A stretch of DNA of 64,000 nt, taken from assembly GCA_903822005.1 (NCBI GenBank), contig CAIJNL010000021.1, forward strand, positions 42,909-106,908, written 5' to 3'. Below, piece after piece: positions 39,038-48,209 of the stretch (its first letter is position 1; each line of letters starts with the position of its first letter). The stretch comes from an uncultured Nitrospiraceae bacterium. GTDB taxonomy: Bacteria > Nitrospirota > Thermodesulfovibrionia > Thermodesulfovibrionales > Dissulfurispiraceae. Below the pieces are notes generated by a model, which searched no databases, was not told the DNA's origin, and saw only the letters and a program-made list of their open reading frames with translations. The translations under genes were made by a program, and so were the position numbers.

Positions 39038-39589
39038 ATGAAAAAAATTGTTCTGTTTGTTCTGGGGCCTGACAGGCCGGGAATAATAGCCACCATATCT
39101 AAAGTGCTATTTGAATCGGACTGCAACCTTGAAGATGTCAGCCAAACCATTCTACAGCGGGAATTCATCAGCATAGTAATTGCATCCCTTAATGAGTCTG
39201 CGGATGAAAAGATTGTTCTCGAAGAATTACGTTCCCATCTGGAGCCGCTCGGACTTTACGTGCATCTAAAGACAATGAGCGGCAGTCCAGTATTGCCTCA
39301 ACATGTCGGCGAGTCCTTCGTGATCACCACCGTAGGCCCTGACAGGCCGGGCCTTATAGCAGGAATTTCCGAAGTACTGGCGCGCCATAATATAAATATC
39401 GCCAACCTTAAGGCCGTATCCAGGGTAGACCAGCAACCACCGCACTATATAACCATATATGAAGTCGACATTCCACCTTTTACAGATTTCCATGAGTTCA
39501 GGACTGCACTCTATGCCAGGGCGAAGGAACTGACTCTGGATATTAACCTGCAACACAGGGAAATCTTCGAGCAGATACATCAGGTATAA
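39038..39589 (+). CDS. Tandem ACT-domain protein (GcvR-like)
   Basis: This is a 183-residue protein made of two ACT domains, each opening with the same pattern (VLGPDRPGIIATISKVL near residue 8 and TVGPDRPGLIAGISEVL near residue 98). ACT pairs of this kind, such as GcvR, bind amino acids and act as regulators. The next gene, UPF0210, begins 3 bp after its stop. Elsewhere UPF0210 proteins are commonly encoded beside a small ACT protein (UPF0237), so the two probably act together. No DNA-binding domain is present. A GGAG sequence precedes the ATG. Confidence 0.8.
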   Translation: MKKIVLFVLGPDRPGIIATISKVLFESDCNLEDVSQTILQREFISIVIASLNESADEKIVLEELRSHLEPLGLYVHLKTMSGSPVLPQHVGESFVITTVGPDRPGLIAGISEVLARHNINIANLKAVSRVDQQPPHYITIYEVDIPPFTDFHEFRTALYARAKELTLDINLQHREIFEQIHQV

Positions 39590-39592
39590 GAC

Positions 39593-40966
39593 ATGCTGAA
39601 CGAACGTGAAATTATAGCAACACTTGAAATGCTCAGGAATGAAAATCTTGATGTTCGCACGGTCACAATGGGCATCAGCCTCTTCGATTGCGCGAGTCAT
39701 GACTCTGAGCGCTTTATTGCAAATATCCGTGCCAAGATTATGCGCCTTGCAGGCACCCTGGTGGATACATGTGACGAAGTCGGGCTCAAATATGGCATAC
39801 CGGTCGTAAACAAGAGAATATCGGTCAGTCCTATTGCAGTTGCCGCAGCCGGATTCTCTTCCGCGGAAATGTGTCGTATCGCAGGCGCACTTGATGAATT
39901 GGCCCGGCAACTCAGGATAGACTTTATTGGCGGCTTTGGCGCTCTGGTCGAAAAAGGATTTACTAAAGGAGACCTCGCGCTGATTGAGGCCATTCCTGAA
40001 GCGCTCGCAACCACAGACCGTGTCTGTTCGTCTGTGAATGTCGCGTCGACACACGCCGGGATAAATATGGATGCCGTTGCTCTTATGGGCCGTACCATTA
40101 AGCGTGCGGCTGACATGACCGCAGACCGTGATGGAATCGGTTGCGCAAAACTTGTTGTATTTGCGAACATTCCACAGGATGTCCCGTTCATGGCCGGCGC
40201 TTACCTCGGAGTTGGTGAGCCCGATGCTGTTATCAACGTAGGAGTAAGCGGGCCGGGTGTTGTGAAAAAAGCCATTGATCGTGCCCGCGAGGCCAATCCG
40301 GACCTCGATTTGGGCCGTCTGTCCGAGATCATTAAACGCACCGCCTTTAAAGTGACCCGGGTTGGAGAACTCATAGGCAGGACAGTTTCGGATAAGCTCA
40401 AAGTACCTTTCGGAGTCGTCGACCTTTCACTTGCTCCGACCCCAAATGTGGGCGACAGTGTAGGTGAGATTTTTCAAAGCCTTGGCCTAAAGAGCATCGG
40501 CAATCCGGGGTCGACCGCTATCCTTGCAATGCTTAATGATGCTGTTAAAAAAGGCGGCATCTTTGCAAGCTCGCATGTGGGCGGACTCAGCGGCGCATTT
40601 ATCCCGGTGAGCGAGGATTTAAATATTGCGGAGGCAGCCAAAAACGGGCATCTCACGATTGAAAAACTGGAGGCAATGACCAGCGTCTGCTCAGTCGGTC
40701 TCGATATGGTGGCTATCCCGGGTTCCACTTCGGCTGAGACCATCTCGGGCATTATTGCCGATGAAATGGCGATTGGGGTAATGAACAATAAGTCAACAGC
40801 AGCACGACTGATACCAGTACCCGGAAAGAAGGCTGGTGATCGCGCATCATTCGGCGGACTTCTTGGAGAGGCAACCATTCTTAACATACCCGATGATGGC
40901 GGTTCAGCCGGATTCATCAGACTCGGAGGGAGAATTCCGGCCCCTGTCCATAGCTTCAGGAATTAG
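39593..40966 (+). CDS. UPF0210 (PFL family) protein
   Basis: This is a 457-residue protein of the UPF0210/DUF711 family, recognisable by LDVRTVTMGISLFDCAS at the N-terminus, VNKRISVSPIAVAAAGFSS, and the glycine-rich C-terminal half (VGDSVGEIFQSLGL, GSTAILAMLNDAVKKGG). The fold is related to pyruvate formate-lyase-like barrels by structure, but the biochemical role is unknown and no glycyl-radical motif is seen. It is tightly coupled to the upstream ACT-domain gene (3-bp gap), which suggests an amino-acid-sensing partner. Confidence 0.85.
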   Translation: MLNEREIIATLEMLRNENLDVRTVTMGISLFDCASHDSERFIANIRAKIMRLAGTLVDTCDEVGLKYGIPVVNKRISVSPIAVAAAGFSSAEMCRIAGALDELARQLRIDFIGGFGALVEKGFTKGDLALIEAIPEALATTDRVCSSVNVASTHAGINMDAVALMGRTIKRAADMTADRDGIGCAKLVVFANIPQDVPFMAGAYLGVGEPDAVINVGVSGPGVVKKAIDRAREANPDLDLGRLSEIIKRTAFKVTRVGELIGRTVSDKLKVPFGVVDLSLAPTPNVGDSVGEIFQSLGLKSIGNPGSTAILAMLNDAVKKGGIFASSHVGGLSGAFIPVSEDLNIAEAAKNGHLTIEKLEAMTSVCSVGLDMVAIPGSTSAETISGIIADEMAIGVMNNKSTAARLIPVPGKKAGDRASFGGLLGEATILNIPDDGGSAGFIRLGGRIPAPVHSFRN

Positions 40967-41013
40967 CAGTATCCTCCGCCGGAACTTCCAGGGACACGGG
41001 GTGAATATATTTT

Positions 41014-41292
41014 ATGGCTAATACAGATAAGAGTTGCTGGTGCGTCTATGTTCTCAAGTGCCGTAATAATTATCTGTACATAGGCCTGACAAATAACCTG
41101 GAGAATAGAATAAAAGAGCATGCTCGGGGAGCAGGCAGCAAATTCGTCAGGTCGCATCAGCCTTTTGAACTGATCAAGACCATACCATGCGTGACTTCTT
41201 CTGAGGCCCGAAGCCTGGAAGCGCGGCTCAAAAAGCTAAAGAGAAGCGCTAAAATCGAAATCCTCGATATTAAAATCGGCCCGGTGAAGTAA
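41014..41292 (+). CDS. GIY-YIG nuclease family protein (UPF0213/YhbQ-like)
   Basis: This is a small 92-residue single-domain GIY-YIG protein. The first motif is modified (CVYVLKCRNNYLYIGLTNNLENRIKEH), with the conserved Tyr and Arg positions present, followed by SSEARSLEARLKKLKRSAKIEIL. Free-standing members (YhbQ-like) are thought to act on DNA, but their role is poorly defined. It follows UPF0210 by 47 bp and is followed by a strong terminator. Confidence 0.85.
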   Translation: MANTDKSCWCVYVLKCRNNYLYIGLTNNLENRIKEHARGAGSKFVRSHQPFELIKTIPCVTSSEARSLEARLKKLKRSAKIEILDIKIGPVK

Positions 41293-41343
41293 TTGCGCGA
41301 TCGATTACAAACGGATAATATTCCGGTTAATATTGAAAATCAG

Positions 41344-41376
41344 AAGGCGGGACAGAGTGAAATCTGCCCCGCCTTT
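41344..41376. terminator. Bidirectional intrinsic terminator
   Basis: Arms AAGGCGGG (41344-41351) and CCCGCCTT (41368-41375) are perfect complements, with a nested CAG/CTG pair inside. It lies in the 179-bp gap between the GIY-YIG gene (+) and the convergent MFS gene (-) and can serve both. Confidence 0.75.
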
Positions 41377-41471
41377 AAAACACTTTCTAAATGCTTACCC
41401 TGCTGCTATATCAGGCCATGAAAAACTGCTGCATATGCCCGAATCCGCAGCAATTACATCATAATTTAAGT

Positions 41472-42758
41472 CTATTTTTTCACATTAAGACTCGCCGGGA
41501 TGAAGAAGTAAGTAGTAAGAGCCCCTACCATCAGTATGCCGGCAATGATATACAAAGCGGCTGAGGGATCCGACGAAATAAGCTTTGCCCATACCGGAAC
41601 ATTCGGCCCGAAATAACCGCCCAAATTGCCCACTGAGTTCACAATGCCAATTCCTGCTGCTGCAGCCGTACCGGCCAAAAATGCAGACGGCAATGGCCAG
41701 AAGAGCGGCATTGACCCTATGACGCCGAGCGTGCTTATTGAGAGAAAGATTATGGCAAGTACAGGATTGGATGCAAAAACACCGCTAAGGACCAGTCCAA
41801 TAGCGCCGGCAGTAACATTAAATACATAATGAAGGCGTCTCTCACCGGTCTTGTCGGAGTGCCTGCTAATGATAATCATGCCCACGACACAGACAGCATA
41901 AGGTATTGCGGTTATCACACCGACCCCAAGATAACCCTGGATGCCGAATGCCTTGACAATGGTCGGCAGCCAGAATGCTATGCCGTAAAGACCTATCATT
42001 AGCGTAAAATAGATAAAGCTAAGCACATATACTTTTCCGCTTTTAAATGCATCACTCAGCTTGACCTCGGTTTTATGTTTATCTTCTGCAACGAGGTTTT
42101 TTGCAAGCAGGGCTTTTTCTTCACTGGTAAGCCATTTTGCCTCTTCAATGCTGCTATTCAGGTAATAAATGACCCAGAAGCCAACCAGTACAGAAGGGAT
42201 GCCCTCTACTAAAAATAACCACTGCCAGCCTGCGAGGCCCATGGAACCTGAGAACATATCCATGATCCAGCCCGATATCGGATTTCCTATTACACCCGAA
42301 ACCGCTATCGCAGATACAAACCAGGCGGTTCTGGTTGAGCGATGTTTCGAGGGATACCATAAGGTCAAATAAAATATAACACCGGGGAAGAAGCCTGCTT
42401 CCGCTATTCCGAGAAGAAAACGCATGCCATAAAATGTCCATTCGTCAGTCACAAACATCATGGCGGACGAGATGATACCCCATGAGATCATAATCCTGGC
42501 GATCCACATCCGTGCACCAAATTTTTTAAGAAGTACGTTGCTGGGAACTTCGAAGAAGAAATAACCGATAAAAAAGATACCTGCTCCGGTAGCAAATGCG
42601 GCGTCACTCAATGATAAATCCTTAAGCATCTGCAGTTTCGCAAAGCCTACGTTTACTCTGTCCAGATAGGCCAGGATGTAGCAAAGAAAGAGGAATGGAA
42701 TGATTCTCAGGTCAACCTTGGCATAAGTTTTTGCTTCAAAGCTTTCATCAGTTGCCAT
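41472..42758 (-). CDS. MFS transporter, anion:cation symporter (ACS) family
   Basis: This is a 428-residue 12-segment permease of the ACS subfamily (relatives carry D-galactonate, glucarate, tartrate or phthalate). Signatures are the first-helix LRIIPFLFLCYILAYLDRVNVGFAKL, FFEVPSNVLLKKFGARMWIARIM, and the AGIFFIGYFFFE stretch. Such transporters bring in organic acids with protons or sodium. The substrate is not identifiable; the divergent aldo/keto reductase gene might share regulation but is 465 bp away. No sugar-acid catabolic genes are near. Confidence 0.85.
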   Translation of the reverse strand: MATDESFEAKTYAKVDLRIIPFLFLCYILAYLDRVNVGFAKLQMLKDLSLSDAAFATGAGIFFIGYFFFEVPSNVLLKKFGARMWIARIMISWGIISSAMMFVTDEWTFYGMRFLLGIAEAGFFPGVIFYLTLWYPSKHRSTRTAWFVSAIAVSGVIGNPISGWIMDMFSGSMGLAGWQWLFLVEGIPSVLVGFWVIYYLNSSIEEAKWLTSEEKALLAKNLVAEDKHKTEVKLSDAFKSGKVYVLSFIYFTLMIGLYGIAFWLPTIVKAFGIQGYLGVGVITAIPYAVCVVGMIIISRHSDKTGERRLHYVFNVTAGAIGLVLSGVFASNPVLAIIFLSISTLGVIGSMPLFWPLPSAFLAGTAAAAGIGIVNSVGNLGGYFGPNVPVWAKLISSDPSAALYIIAGILMVGALTTYFFIPASLNVKK

Positions 42759-43223
42759 AAAATTTGGAACCCCCTCAAGTTATTTGTCCGATTTATACAA
42801 ACGTGCCATAGTACCCCTCCCCATTTATCAACACCGGGCCCTAATGGCCGGCCTGAGCAAACCCGGCGTAATAATCCGTATTCGACACAGGCGTCTTAAA
42901 CTCTGAATCCTCCTTTCTCGTTAGCTTTATACCAATTACGAAGCCTATTTGGGTTTAAGTTTATTTGAGAGCGGCAGAACATGTCAATGATAATCTGCAA
43001 ATGTCGAAAGAAGGATGATCTCCTTCAGGACAGCACAACCGGAAAAGCATGGCAATGCAGCCCTTCGATTGGTTGACAGCACCAATCTTTGCTATAATGA
43101 AACAATGGACCATGAGGAAAAGTGTTCCCGCATGGAGCCTGAATTTAGTTAAGTTTTCTGTAATTTGCAGGACTGAATGCCTGCGCATTCAGCTTTCACA
43201 ACAACATTCGACACGGAGAGGCC
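42759..43223. other. 465-bp intergenic region with divergent promoters
   Basis: No open frame here is convincing. The part near 42759 carries the upstream region of the MFS gene. Toward the right, TTGACA (43073-43078) and TATAAT (43093-43098) are near-perfect promoter hexamers but only 14 bp apart, shorter than the usual 17, so activity is uncertain. They would give a leader of about 120 nt for the aldo/keto reductase gene, whose ATG (43224) is preceded by GGAGAGG. Confidence 0.4.
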
Positions 43224-44405
43224 ATGAAATCAGGACAGGATAATAAGTCAGGGCTGAATAGAAGGGATTTTCTCAAGATAGGGCTTGCCGGCACCGCATC
43301 GGCCATGCTGAGCGGGAGTGTCATTTCTGAGGCCGCTCAATATTACGCGGCCGCGGAACCCTTTGTATTTCCCAACCCGGTATTCAAGACACTCGGTCGC
43401 ACCGGCATGAAGATTACGGTTGTCAGCTTTGGAGCCATGCTCACACCGGAACCGGAGGTCATCAAGATTGCCTTCGACAATGGCGTAAATTATGTGGACA
43501 CTGCCAGGCGTTACATGGGGGGCAAAAACGAGGAAATAGTGGGCAAGGCATTAAAGGGCCGTCGTGACAAGATCTTCGTAGCCACAAAAACGCAGCCGAC
43601 ATCCAGGACTAAAGAGGACATCTTCAAAGATGTTGAGACGAGCCTCAAGGCACTCCAGACTGACTATGTGGATGTCATTCAGCTCCATAATCTTACCGAC
43701 AAGGAACGCGTATTTATTCCTGAAACCCGCGAGGCGCTGCTTAAACTCAGAGAACAGGGAAAGGTCCGTTTTTTTGGCGTGACAACTCATACAAAACAGG
43801 CAGAGGTGGTCAATGCGCTTGTAGACGATAAAGACCGCTTCTTCGATACTGCCCTTGTAAAATTCAACTTTCAGAGCGACAAGGAGCTTCTGGATGCGGT
43901 AGCAAGGGCCGCGGCGGCAAACATCGGCATTATCGCCATGAAAACCCAGATGGGCGGCTACACAACAGAAGCTATGGGAAAAATTAGCCCGCATCAGGCT
44001 GCTCTTAAATGGGCCCTACAGAACAGGAATATCACTGCCGCAATCCCGGGCATGAGAAACATTTCTGAACTAAAGGAAGATATCGCCGTGATGGGCATGT
44101 CTTTCTCCTATGCTGATGAACGCATCCTGAAACAATACAGTGCCTCAGTGCGGTCATATTATTGCGATCTTTGCGGAAAATGCGAAGGCACCTGCCCGCT
44201 GGGAGTTCAAATAAGCACTGTTAACCGCTCTCTCATGTACGCAGAGGGTTACAAAAACGGTGAGCTTGCGCTTTCAACGTATCGTGAGATCCCGGTGTCG
44301 GCTTCGGCAACTGCGTGCCTGGACTGTTCCGCCTGTGTTGCAAAATGCGTTAACGGCCTGGATATCGCATCCAAGATGGACAGGGCCAGAAAAATACTGG
44401 CGTAA
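43224..44405 (+). CDS. Tat-exported aldo/keto reductase with C-terminal 4Fe-4S motifs
   Basis: This is a 393-residue oxidoreductase. The N-terminus is a twin-arginine signal (NRRDFLKIGLAGTASAML), so the protein should be exported folded with its cofactor. The aldo/keto reductase barrel follows (KTLGRTGMKITVVSFGAM, YVDTARRYMGGKNEEIVGKAL, QLHNLTD, IPGMRNISELKED). The C-terminus carries two cysteine clusters, CDLCGKCEGTCPLG and CLDCSACVAKC, typical of ferredoxin-type [4Fe-4S] sites. Relatives are frequent in anaerobes; the substrate is unknown. The canonical AKR Tyr is present in YMGG. The next gene, a DUF6599 exported protein, lies 54 bp downstream and may be in the same operon. Confidence 0.85.
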   Translation: MKSGQDNKSGLNRRDFLKIGLAGTASAMLSGSVISEAAQYYAAAEPFVFPNPVFKTLGRTGMKITVVSFGAMLTPEPEVIKIAFDNGVNYVDTARRYMGGKNEEIVGKALKGRRDKIFVATKTQPTSRTKEDIFKDVETSLKALQTDYVDVIQLHNLTDKERVFIPETREALLKLREQGKVRFFGVTTHTKQAEVVNALVDDKDRFFDTALVKFNFQSDKELLDAVARAAAANIGIIAMKTQMGGYTTEAMGKISPHQAALKWALQNRNITAAIPGMRNISELKEDIAVMGMSFSYADERILKQYSASVRSYYCDLCGKCEGTCPLGVQISTVNRSLMYAEGYKNGELALSTYREIPVSASATACLDCSACVAKCVNGLDIASKMDRARKILA

Positions 44406-44459
44406 GGGAATAAGCCTCAAGTTTCTCCAATGACCGGTTTATATGCGGAGGGTACAATA

Positions 44460-45368
44460 ATGCGAGGTACGGCTGCTATGGTTCTTGCAGGCATATGCCT
44501 GTTATGTTTTTCAGTATCTGTTTTTGGTGCCGAAGATCCCATCATAAAAATAATGCCTTCCCCTGCATGCGCTGAAGGCTGGATCATTGATGAAAAGGTC
44601 GCCCTGTATAACAAGGATAACCTCTTTGACCGCATAAACGGTGAAGCAGAACTATATTTCCCTTATGGTTTCGAGATTATGGCTTCTGCCAGGTATACAA
44701 GCAAAAAGAACCCGCAGGTATCGATAGACGCCGACGTATATAAGATGGGCTCTCTTCTTGATGCCTTTGGGATGTACTCCAACTACAGAAGAGCGGATGA
44801 TCCCATGGCCGCCGTCGGAGCAGAAGGATCATCTTCATCGGCGCTGTTACTGTTCTACCAGGACAGGTATTTTATCAGGCTCCAGGCAGGCGGGACCCTC
44901 AGTCTCGAAAAGGATATCTTTATGGCATGCGCCCGGTCGATCGCGAAAAACCTGCCTGCTGATACAGGCGCCCCAAAGGAGCTTGAAGTATTTGCGCTGC
45001 CGGCCACTGTGAGCAAAAGTGAACGCTATTATGCCCAGAGCCTTCTGGGATATGCCTTTTTCCGTCGCGGACTCATGGCCGAAGCTGTTCTGGACAAAGA
45101 GCAGGTCCAGTTTTTCTTAATTCCCGAAGAGTCCCCTGCTGCTGCCCGCAAGGCATTTGAGCAGTATAGAGAATACCTTGAGACTTCAGGGAAAAAGGTC
45201 CTGTCAACAGGGGCCTCCGGTCAAGCATCCCTGTCATCAGTCGATCCGCTTTACGGGGGCGTAATTATCGAGCAGACAGGTCGTTATCTGGTTGGAGTAA
45301 TAAGGGCAAACAATATTCCTGCTGCAAAAAAATTGCTTGAACAAATGAAAGCAAAGCTGGGTAGATGA
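44460..45368 (+). CDS. DUF6599 exported protein
   Basis: This is a 302-residue secreted protein of unknown function that I recognise as DUF6599. It has a signal peptide (MVLAGICLLCFSVSVFGA), a two-fold pattern of similar halves (YNKDNLFDRINGEAELYFPYGF opening, then a repeat-like second half from LGYAFFRRGL), and no cysteine-rich or enzymatic motif. I start at ATG 44460 because GGAGGG precedes it and the signal peptide begins there; the frame runs 30 bp further upstream. Its position behind the Tat-exported reductase suggests it may be an envelope partner, but this is inference. Confidence 0.75.
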   Translation: MRGTAAMVLAGICLLCFSVSVFGAEDPIIKIMPSPACAEGWIIDEKVALYNKDNLFDRINGEAELYFPYGFEIMASARYTSKKNPQVSIDADVYKMGSLLDAFGMYSNYRRADDPMAAVGAEGSSSSALLLFYQDRYFIRLQAGGTLSLEKDIFMACARSIAKNLPADTGAPKELEVFALPATVSKSERYYAQSLLGYAFFRRGLMAEAVLDKEQVQFFLIPEESPAAARKAFEQYREYLETSGKKVLSTGASGQASLSSVDPLYGGVIIEQTGRYLVGVIRANNIPAAKKLLEQMKAKLGR

Positions 45369-45399
45369 TATAATGGCCGCAATTCCGCAGCAGAACAGA

Positions 45400-46653
45400 T
45401 TATGTGCCCGCACATATATCTGAAGCAGAACTATATCCCGCCTTCCGATACCGCAGGGAAAAAGCAAACCCAACGCCAAGGACCGGCAGGATTGCCGCTG
45501 ATGATGCAAAGAGCCATGATACGCTTGCAGTATCTATGACCCACGCACCGATAGCTACGCCTGCAGATTGCCCCAAAAAGAACGCTGAAACAAACATCGC
45601 CACAGCAGTCCCCCTTGATTCAGGCGCCATCTGCGTTGCGTTGGTTTGCAGCGTGTTGTGCAACATATAAAATCCGAGCCCTGTCATGAAACTCGCCGGT
45701 ATGGCCAATAGCCACCCATTTCCGAAAAGAAACATCAAAAACGATATGCCGAGGAGCGGCCCGCCAATCACGACAAGTCCCCGTTCTCCAATACTGCTTA
45801 TCAGCCTTCCGGCAACGACCGTGTATAATAAGCCGCCAAACCCGAACACCGCGATAATCGATCCTGCAGCGGTAAGCGAAACTCCATAAGTAACATGAAG
45901 ATAGGTGGGCACAAAAGCCAGAGATCCAAAAACGCCCACTGACTCAAGGAAAACACTAATCAGTATCACACGTGCCCACCTTACCCTGAGGACCTCCAGA
46001 AACTGTGAAACGATCGACATTCCTCTTGATTGCGAACAGGATGCCGAATACAATTCAGCATCCTGTTCCTTAGGAACTGAGCGATGATGCCGTTTGTCGC
46101 TGTAAAGAAGCATTCCGACAGCACTATAAAGTACTGCAAGCACAACAAAACACCATCTCCAGCTAAACATGTCGGCTACGAAACCGCCAAGAAACTGCCC
46201 GCCGATTAATCCTAGAATAGGCCCTGAGATAAAGCGTGCGAGCGTTGCCTGCCGCAGGTCATAAGGTATATTATCCCCAATCCATGCTATTGCCAATGGA
46301 ACGATACCGGCTGCTATAGCCCCTGTAAGTGCCCTCGAAAAGACAAGCCAGCCAAAACTGGGGGAGATTGCAACCAGAATACTGGCGGGTGTACCGGCAA
46401 ATGTAGCCAGGATTATCGTATGATACTTGTTGTAACGGTCCCCTATCGGGCCGTATACAAGCTGCAATAATCCGTAAGCCAATGCATATGCCGTGATAGC
46501 CGCGGCTGCCTGACCTTGCGATATACTATACTCCCCCGATATTTCCGGAAGCATCGGGTCGCAAATACGGATTGCGGCAACACTCACGAATGCTGCGCAG
46601 GATAAAATCGTAATTGTCCGTGATACATGATATTCAGTGCTTCTTTCTGTCAT
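45400..46653 (-). CDS. MFS transporter (drug-efflux-like)
   Basis: This is a 417-residue 12-segment permease of the DHA1-type. The motif A region reads YGPIGDRYNKYHTII, and SRALTGAIAAGIVPLAIAWIGD matches the drug-efflux signature of that group. A short basic central loop separates the two halves (SDKRHHRSVPKEQDAEL). Substrates are unknown. It converges on the DUF6599 gene (31-bp gap, no terminator seen). Confidence 0.85.
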   Translation of the reverse strand: MTERSTEYHVSRTITILSCAAFVSVAAIRICDPMLPEISGEYSISQGQAAAAITAYALAYGLLQLVYGPIGDRYNKYHTIILATFAGTPASILVAISPSFGWLVFSRALTGAIAAGIVPLAIAWIGDNIPYDLRQATLARFISGPILGLIGGQFLGGFVADMFSWRWCFVVLAVLYSAVGMLLYSDKRHHRSVPKEQDAELYSASCSQSRGMSIVSQFLEVLRVRWARVILISVFLESVGVFGSLAFVPTYLHVTYGVSLTAAGSIIAVFGFGGLLYTVVAGRLISSIGERGLVVIGGPLLGISFLMFLFGNGWLLAIPASFMTGLGFYMLHNTLQTNATQMAPESRGTAVAMFVSAFFLGQSAGVAIGAWVIDTASVSWLFASSAAILPVLGVGFAFSLRYRKAGYSSASDICAGT

Positions 46654-46877
46654 ACCAATCCTTTTGTCATTAATCCATCACGGAAAACGCAGGCACGACT
46701 GCCCTGCAGGAGCGATGAACAATGAGAATGCAACCTTTCCGGAGTATAAATATAAACCGGGTATTTGCCGCATACTGTTCATCGGTTTCCAAGGCAGAAC
46801 GTAATATTAGCATTGCAGTGCCCAGATAGGCAAGGTCATGCATTGGTATGTCTGCTATACAATGTGACTCGGGCAGG

Positions 46878-47156
46878 TCACTGAAAGCCTACCGAAAACA
46901 TCCCTTCAAGATCATGTCTTGAGTATGCCCTGAAAGCAATAAGCGTCTCAGTCTTTGCTATCCCTTCTATTTTCACGATCCTGGATGTAACCACTTCCGA
47001 AAGTTCTTCATTGGTCGAAACCCTGATTACGGCAATAAGGTCGAAAGCCCCGGCCACGGAATATACCTCGGAAATTCCTTTTACGTCCGCAAGCCTCTCA
47101 GCGACCTCATTGACCTTATACCGGTCAGTATTAATCAGAACCATTGCTGTAACCAT
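46878..47156 (-). CDS. Stand-alone Lrp/AsnC ligand-binding (RAM) domain protein
   Basis: This is a 92-residue protein equal to the C-terminal alpha-beta effector domain of Lrp/AsnC regulators, without the helix-turn-helix. Key segments are VTAMVLINTDRYKVNEVAERLADV, EVYSVAGAFDLIAVIRV and VTSRIVKIEGIAKTETLIAF. Proteins of this size are known as amino-acid-binding RAM-domain proteins that may modulate full-length Lrp or form ring oligomers. The gene stands alone between MFS and TerC-family genes. The ligand is unknown. Confidence 0.85.
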   Translation of the reverse strand: MVTAMVLINTDRYKVNEVAERLADVKGISEVYSVAGAFDLIAVIRVSTNEELSEVVTSRIVKIEGIAKTETLIAFRAYSRHDLEGMFSVGFQ

Positions 47157-47293
47157 TATTCCCCCTTTAACCAGGCAATTAGAATCATTTCCATTTAAAT
47201 CAGTATCTGAATGCTATTATTAAAAATATCATTCGTTCAGGATAAAATCAACCTGTATACGGCCAAAAACCTTCATACCCTAATTCCTTGTTT

Positions 47294-47330
47294 CGGTCGT
47301 CCGGCTATCAAACGGACAGCACTGTGACCG
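47294..47330 (+). promoter_or_regulatory. Stem-loop upstream of the TerC-family gene
   Basis: CGGTC-GTCCG (47294-47303) pairs with CGGAC (47313-47317) and GACCG (47326-47330), giving a bulged 10-bp hairpin 85 bp before the TerC-family ATG. It could be an RNA leader structure or a binding site. It does not show the conserved core of the yybP-ykoY manganese riboswitch that often precedes such genes. Confidence 0.35.
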
Positions 47331-47415
47331 TGTCTTTGACTGTGTTAAAATGACTTAAGGCTAAATACCTTTGTATAGGCATCAATTAGGACTGTTGGCT
47401 GCAAAAGGAGTAAGT

Positions 47416-48138
47416 ATGGATTTCGGTGCAATCGGTTCGATAACATTCAACCTGGAGTTTGTATCGGGCCTGTTGAGCATTATTTTCATCAATATAATTC
47501 TCTCCGGCGATAATGCTGTACTTATTGCCATGGCCGTGCGCCCTCTTCCGAGAAAACAGCGCATACAGGGCATTGTGTTTGGTTCAGCTGTCGCGATAGT
47601 CCTTCGGATTGTGGTCACCTTTTTTGCCGCACAGCTCCTGCTCATCAGTTACATAAAAGTTGCCGGCGGACTGCTCATCTTATGGGTTGCGGTAAAGCTT
47701 TTTACTGATGAATCTTGTGACGAGGGGCCCGAGAGGGAACATACCACGTTCATGCAGGCAATCCGCATCATAGTTATTGCCGATCTTATAATGAGCCTTG
47801 ATAACGTGCTCGCAGTTGCAGCGGCCTCCCAGGGCAACCTGTTTCTGCTTATTTTTGGTTTGGTCACAAGTATACCTCTGATCGTCGGAACGAGCACCCT
47901 TATGTCGTCACTCATGGACCGTTTTCCGATTATCATTACATTCGGAGCAGCTATACTGGGAAAAGTTGCCGGCGAGATGATTATCACCGATCCGGTCGTA
48001 GTGAGCGCACTTGCCCCGTCCGAAATGCTGATACACATAGTCGAGGTAATCTGCATTGTAATCGTGATTGCAGCAGGCAAGCTTTTGCAGTGTCACAAGC
48101 GTGCTGCCGCAGAAAAAAACCGGGCAGCGCAGGAATAG
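47416..48138 (+). CDS. TerC family integral membrane protein (YjbE-type)
   Basis: This is a 240-residue membrane protein with seven or so segments. The two family signatures are FINIILSGDNAVLIAMAV and LIMSLDNVLAVAAASQG, with acidic residues inside the membrane, related to TerC, Alx and YkoY, which are implicated in metal (manganese) export. I start at ATG 47416 because AAGGAG precedes it; the frame reaches further upstream. Its stop lies 11 bp before the first repeat of the phoB Pho box. Confidence 0.85.
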   Translation: MDFGAIGSITFNLEFVSGLLSIIFINIILSGDNAVLIAMAVRPLPRKQRIQGIVFGSAVAIVLRIVVTFFAAQLLLISYIKVAGGLLILWVAVKLFTDESCDEGPEREHTTFMQAIRIIVIADLIMSLDNVLAVAAASQGNLFLLIFGLVTSIPLIVGTSTLMSSLMDRFPIIITFGAAILGKVAGEMIITDPVVVSALAPSEMLIHIVEVICIVIVIAAGKLLQCHKRAAAEKNRAAQE

Positions 48139-48149
48139 CGTTCACCAGA

Positions 48150-48204
48150 TTTAACACAATTTTAACCATTATGAAACATTCCGGTAATCTGTACGATTTA
48201 TAAT
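48150..48204 (+). promoter_or_regulatory. Pho box and -10 of the phoB operon
   Basis: Four direct repeats in strict 11-bp register read TTTAAC (48150), TTTAAC (48161), TGAAAC (48172) and GGTAAT (48183), followed after 5 bp by a perfect -10 TATAAT (48199-48204). PhoB-type regulators are known to bind direct repeats with an 11-bp period. Autoregulation of phoB is therefore likely. The ATG of the small cysteine protein is 5 nt after the -10. Confidence 0.65.
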
Positions 48205-48209
48205 AAATC

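Noticed and set aside
39266..40054. 262-codon open frame on the minus strand opposite the ACT and UPF0210 genes
   Set aside because: It lies antisense to two well-conserved genes, has no recognisable domain, and its Cys/His/Arg-rich composition is typical of a mirror frame.
47220..47415. yybP-ykoY manganese riboswitch before the TerC-family gene
   Set aside because: The conserved riboswitch core could not be found; only a simple hairpin is present.
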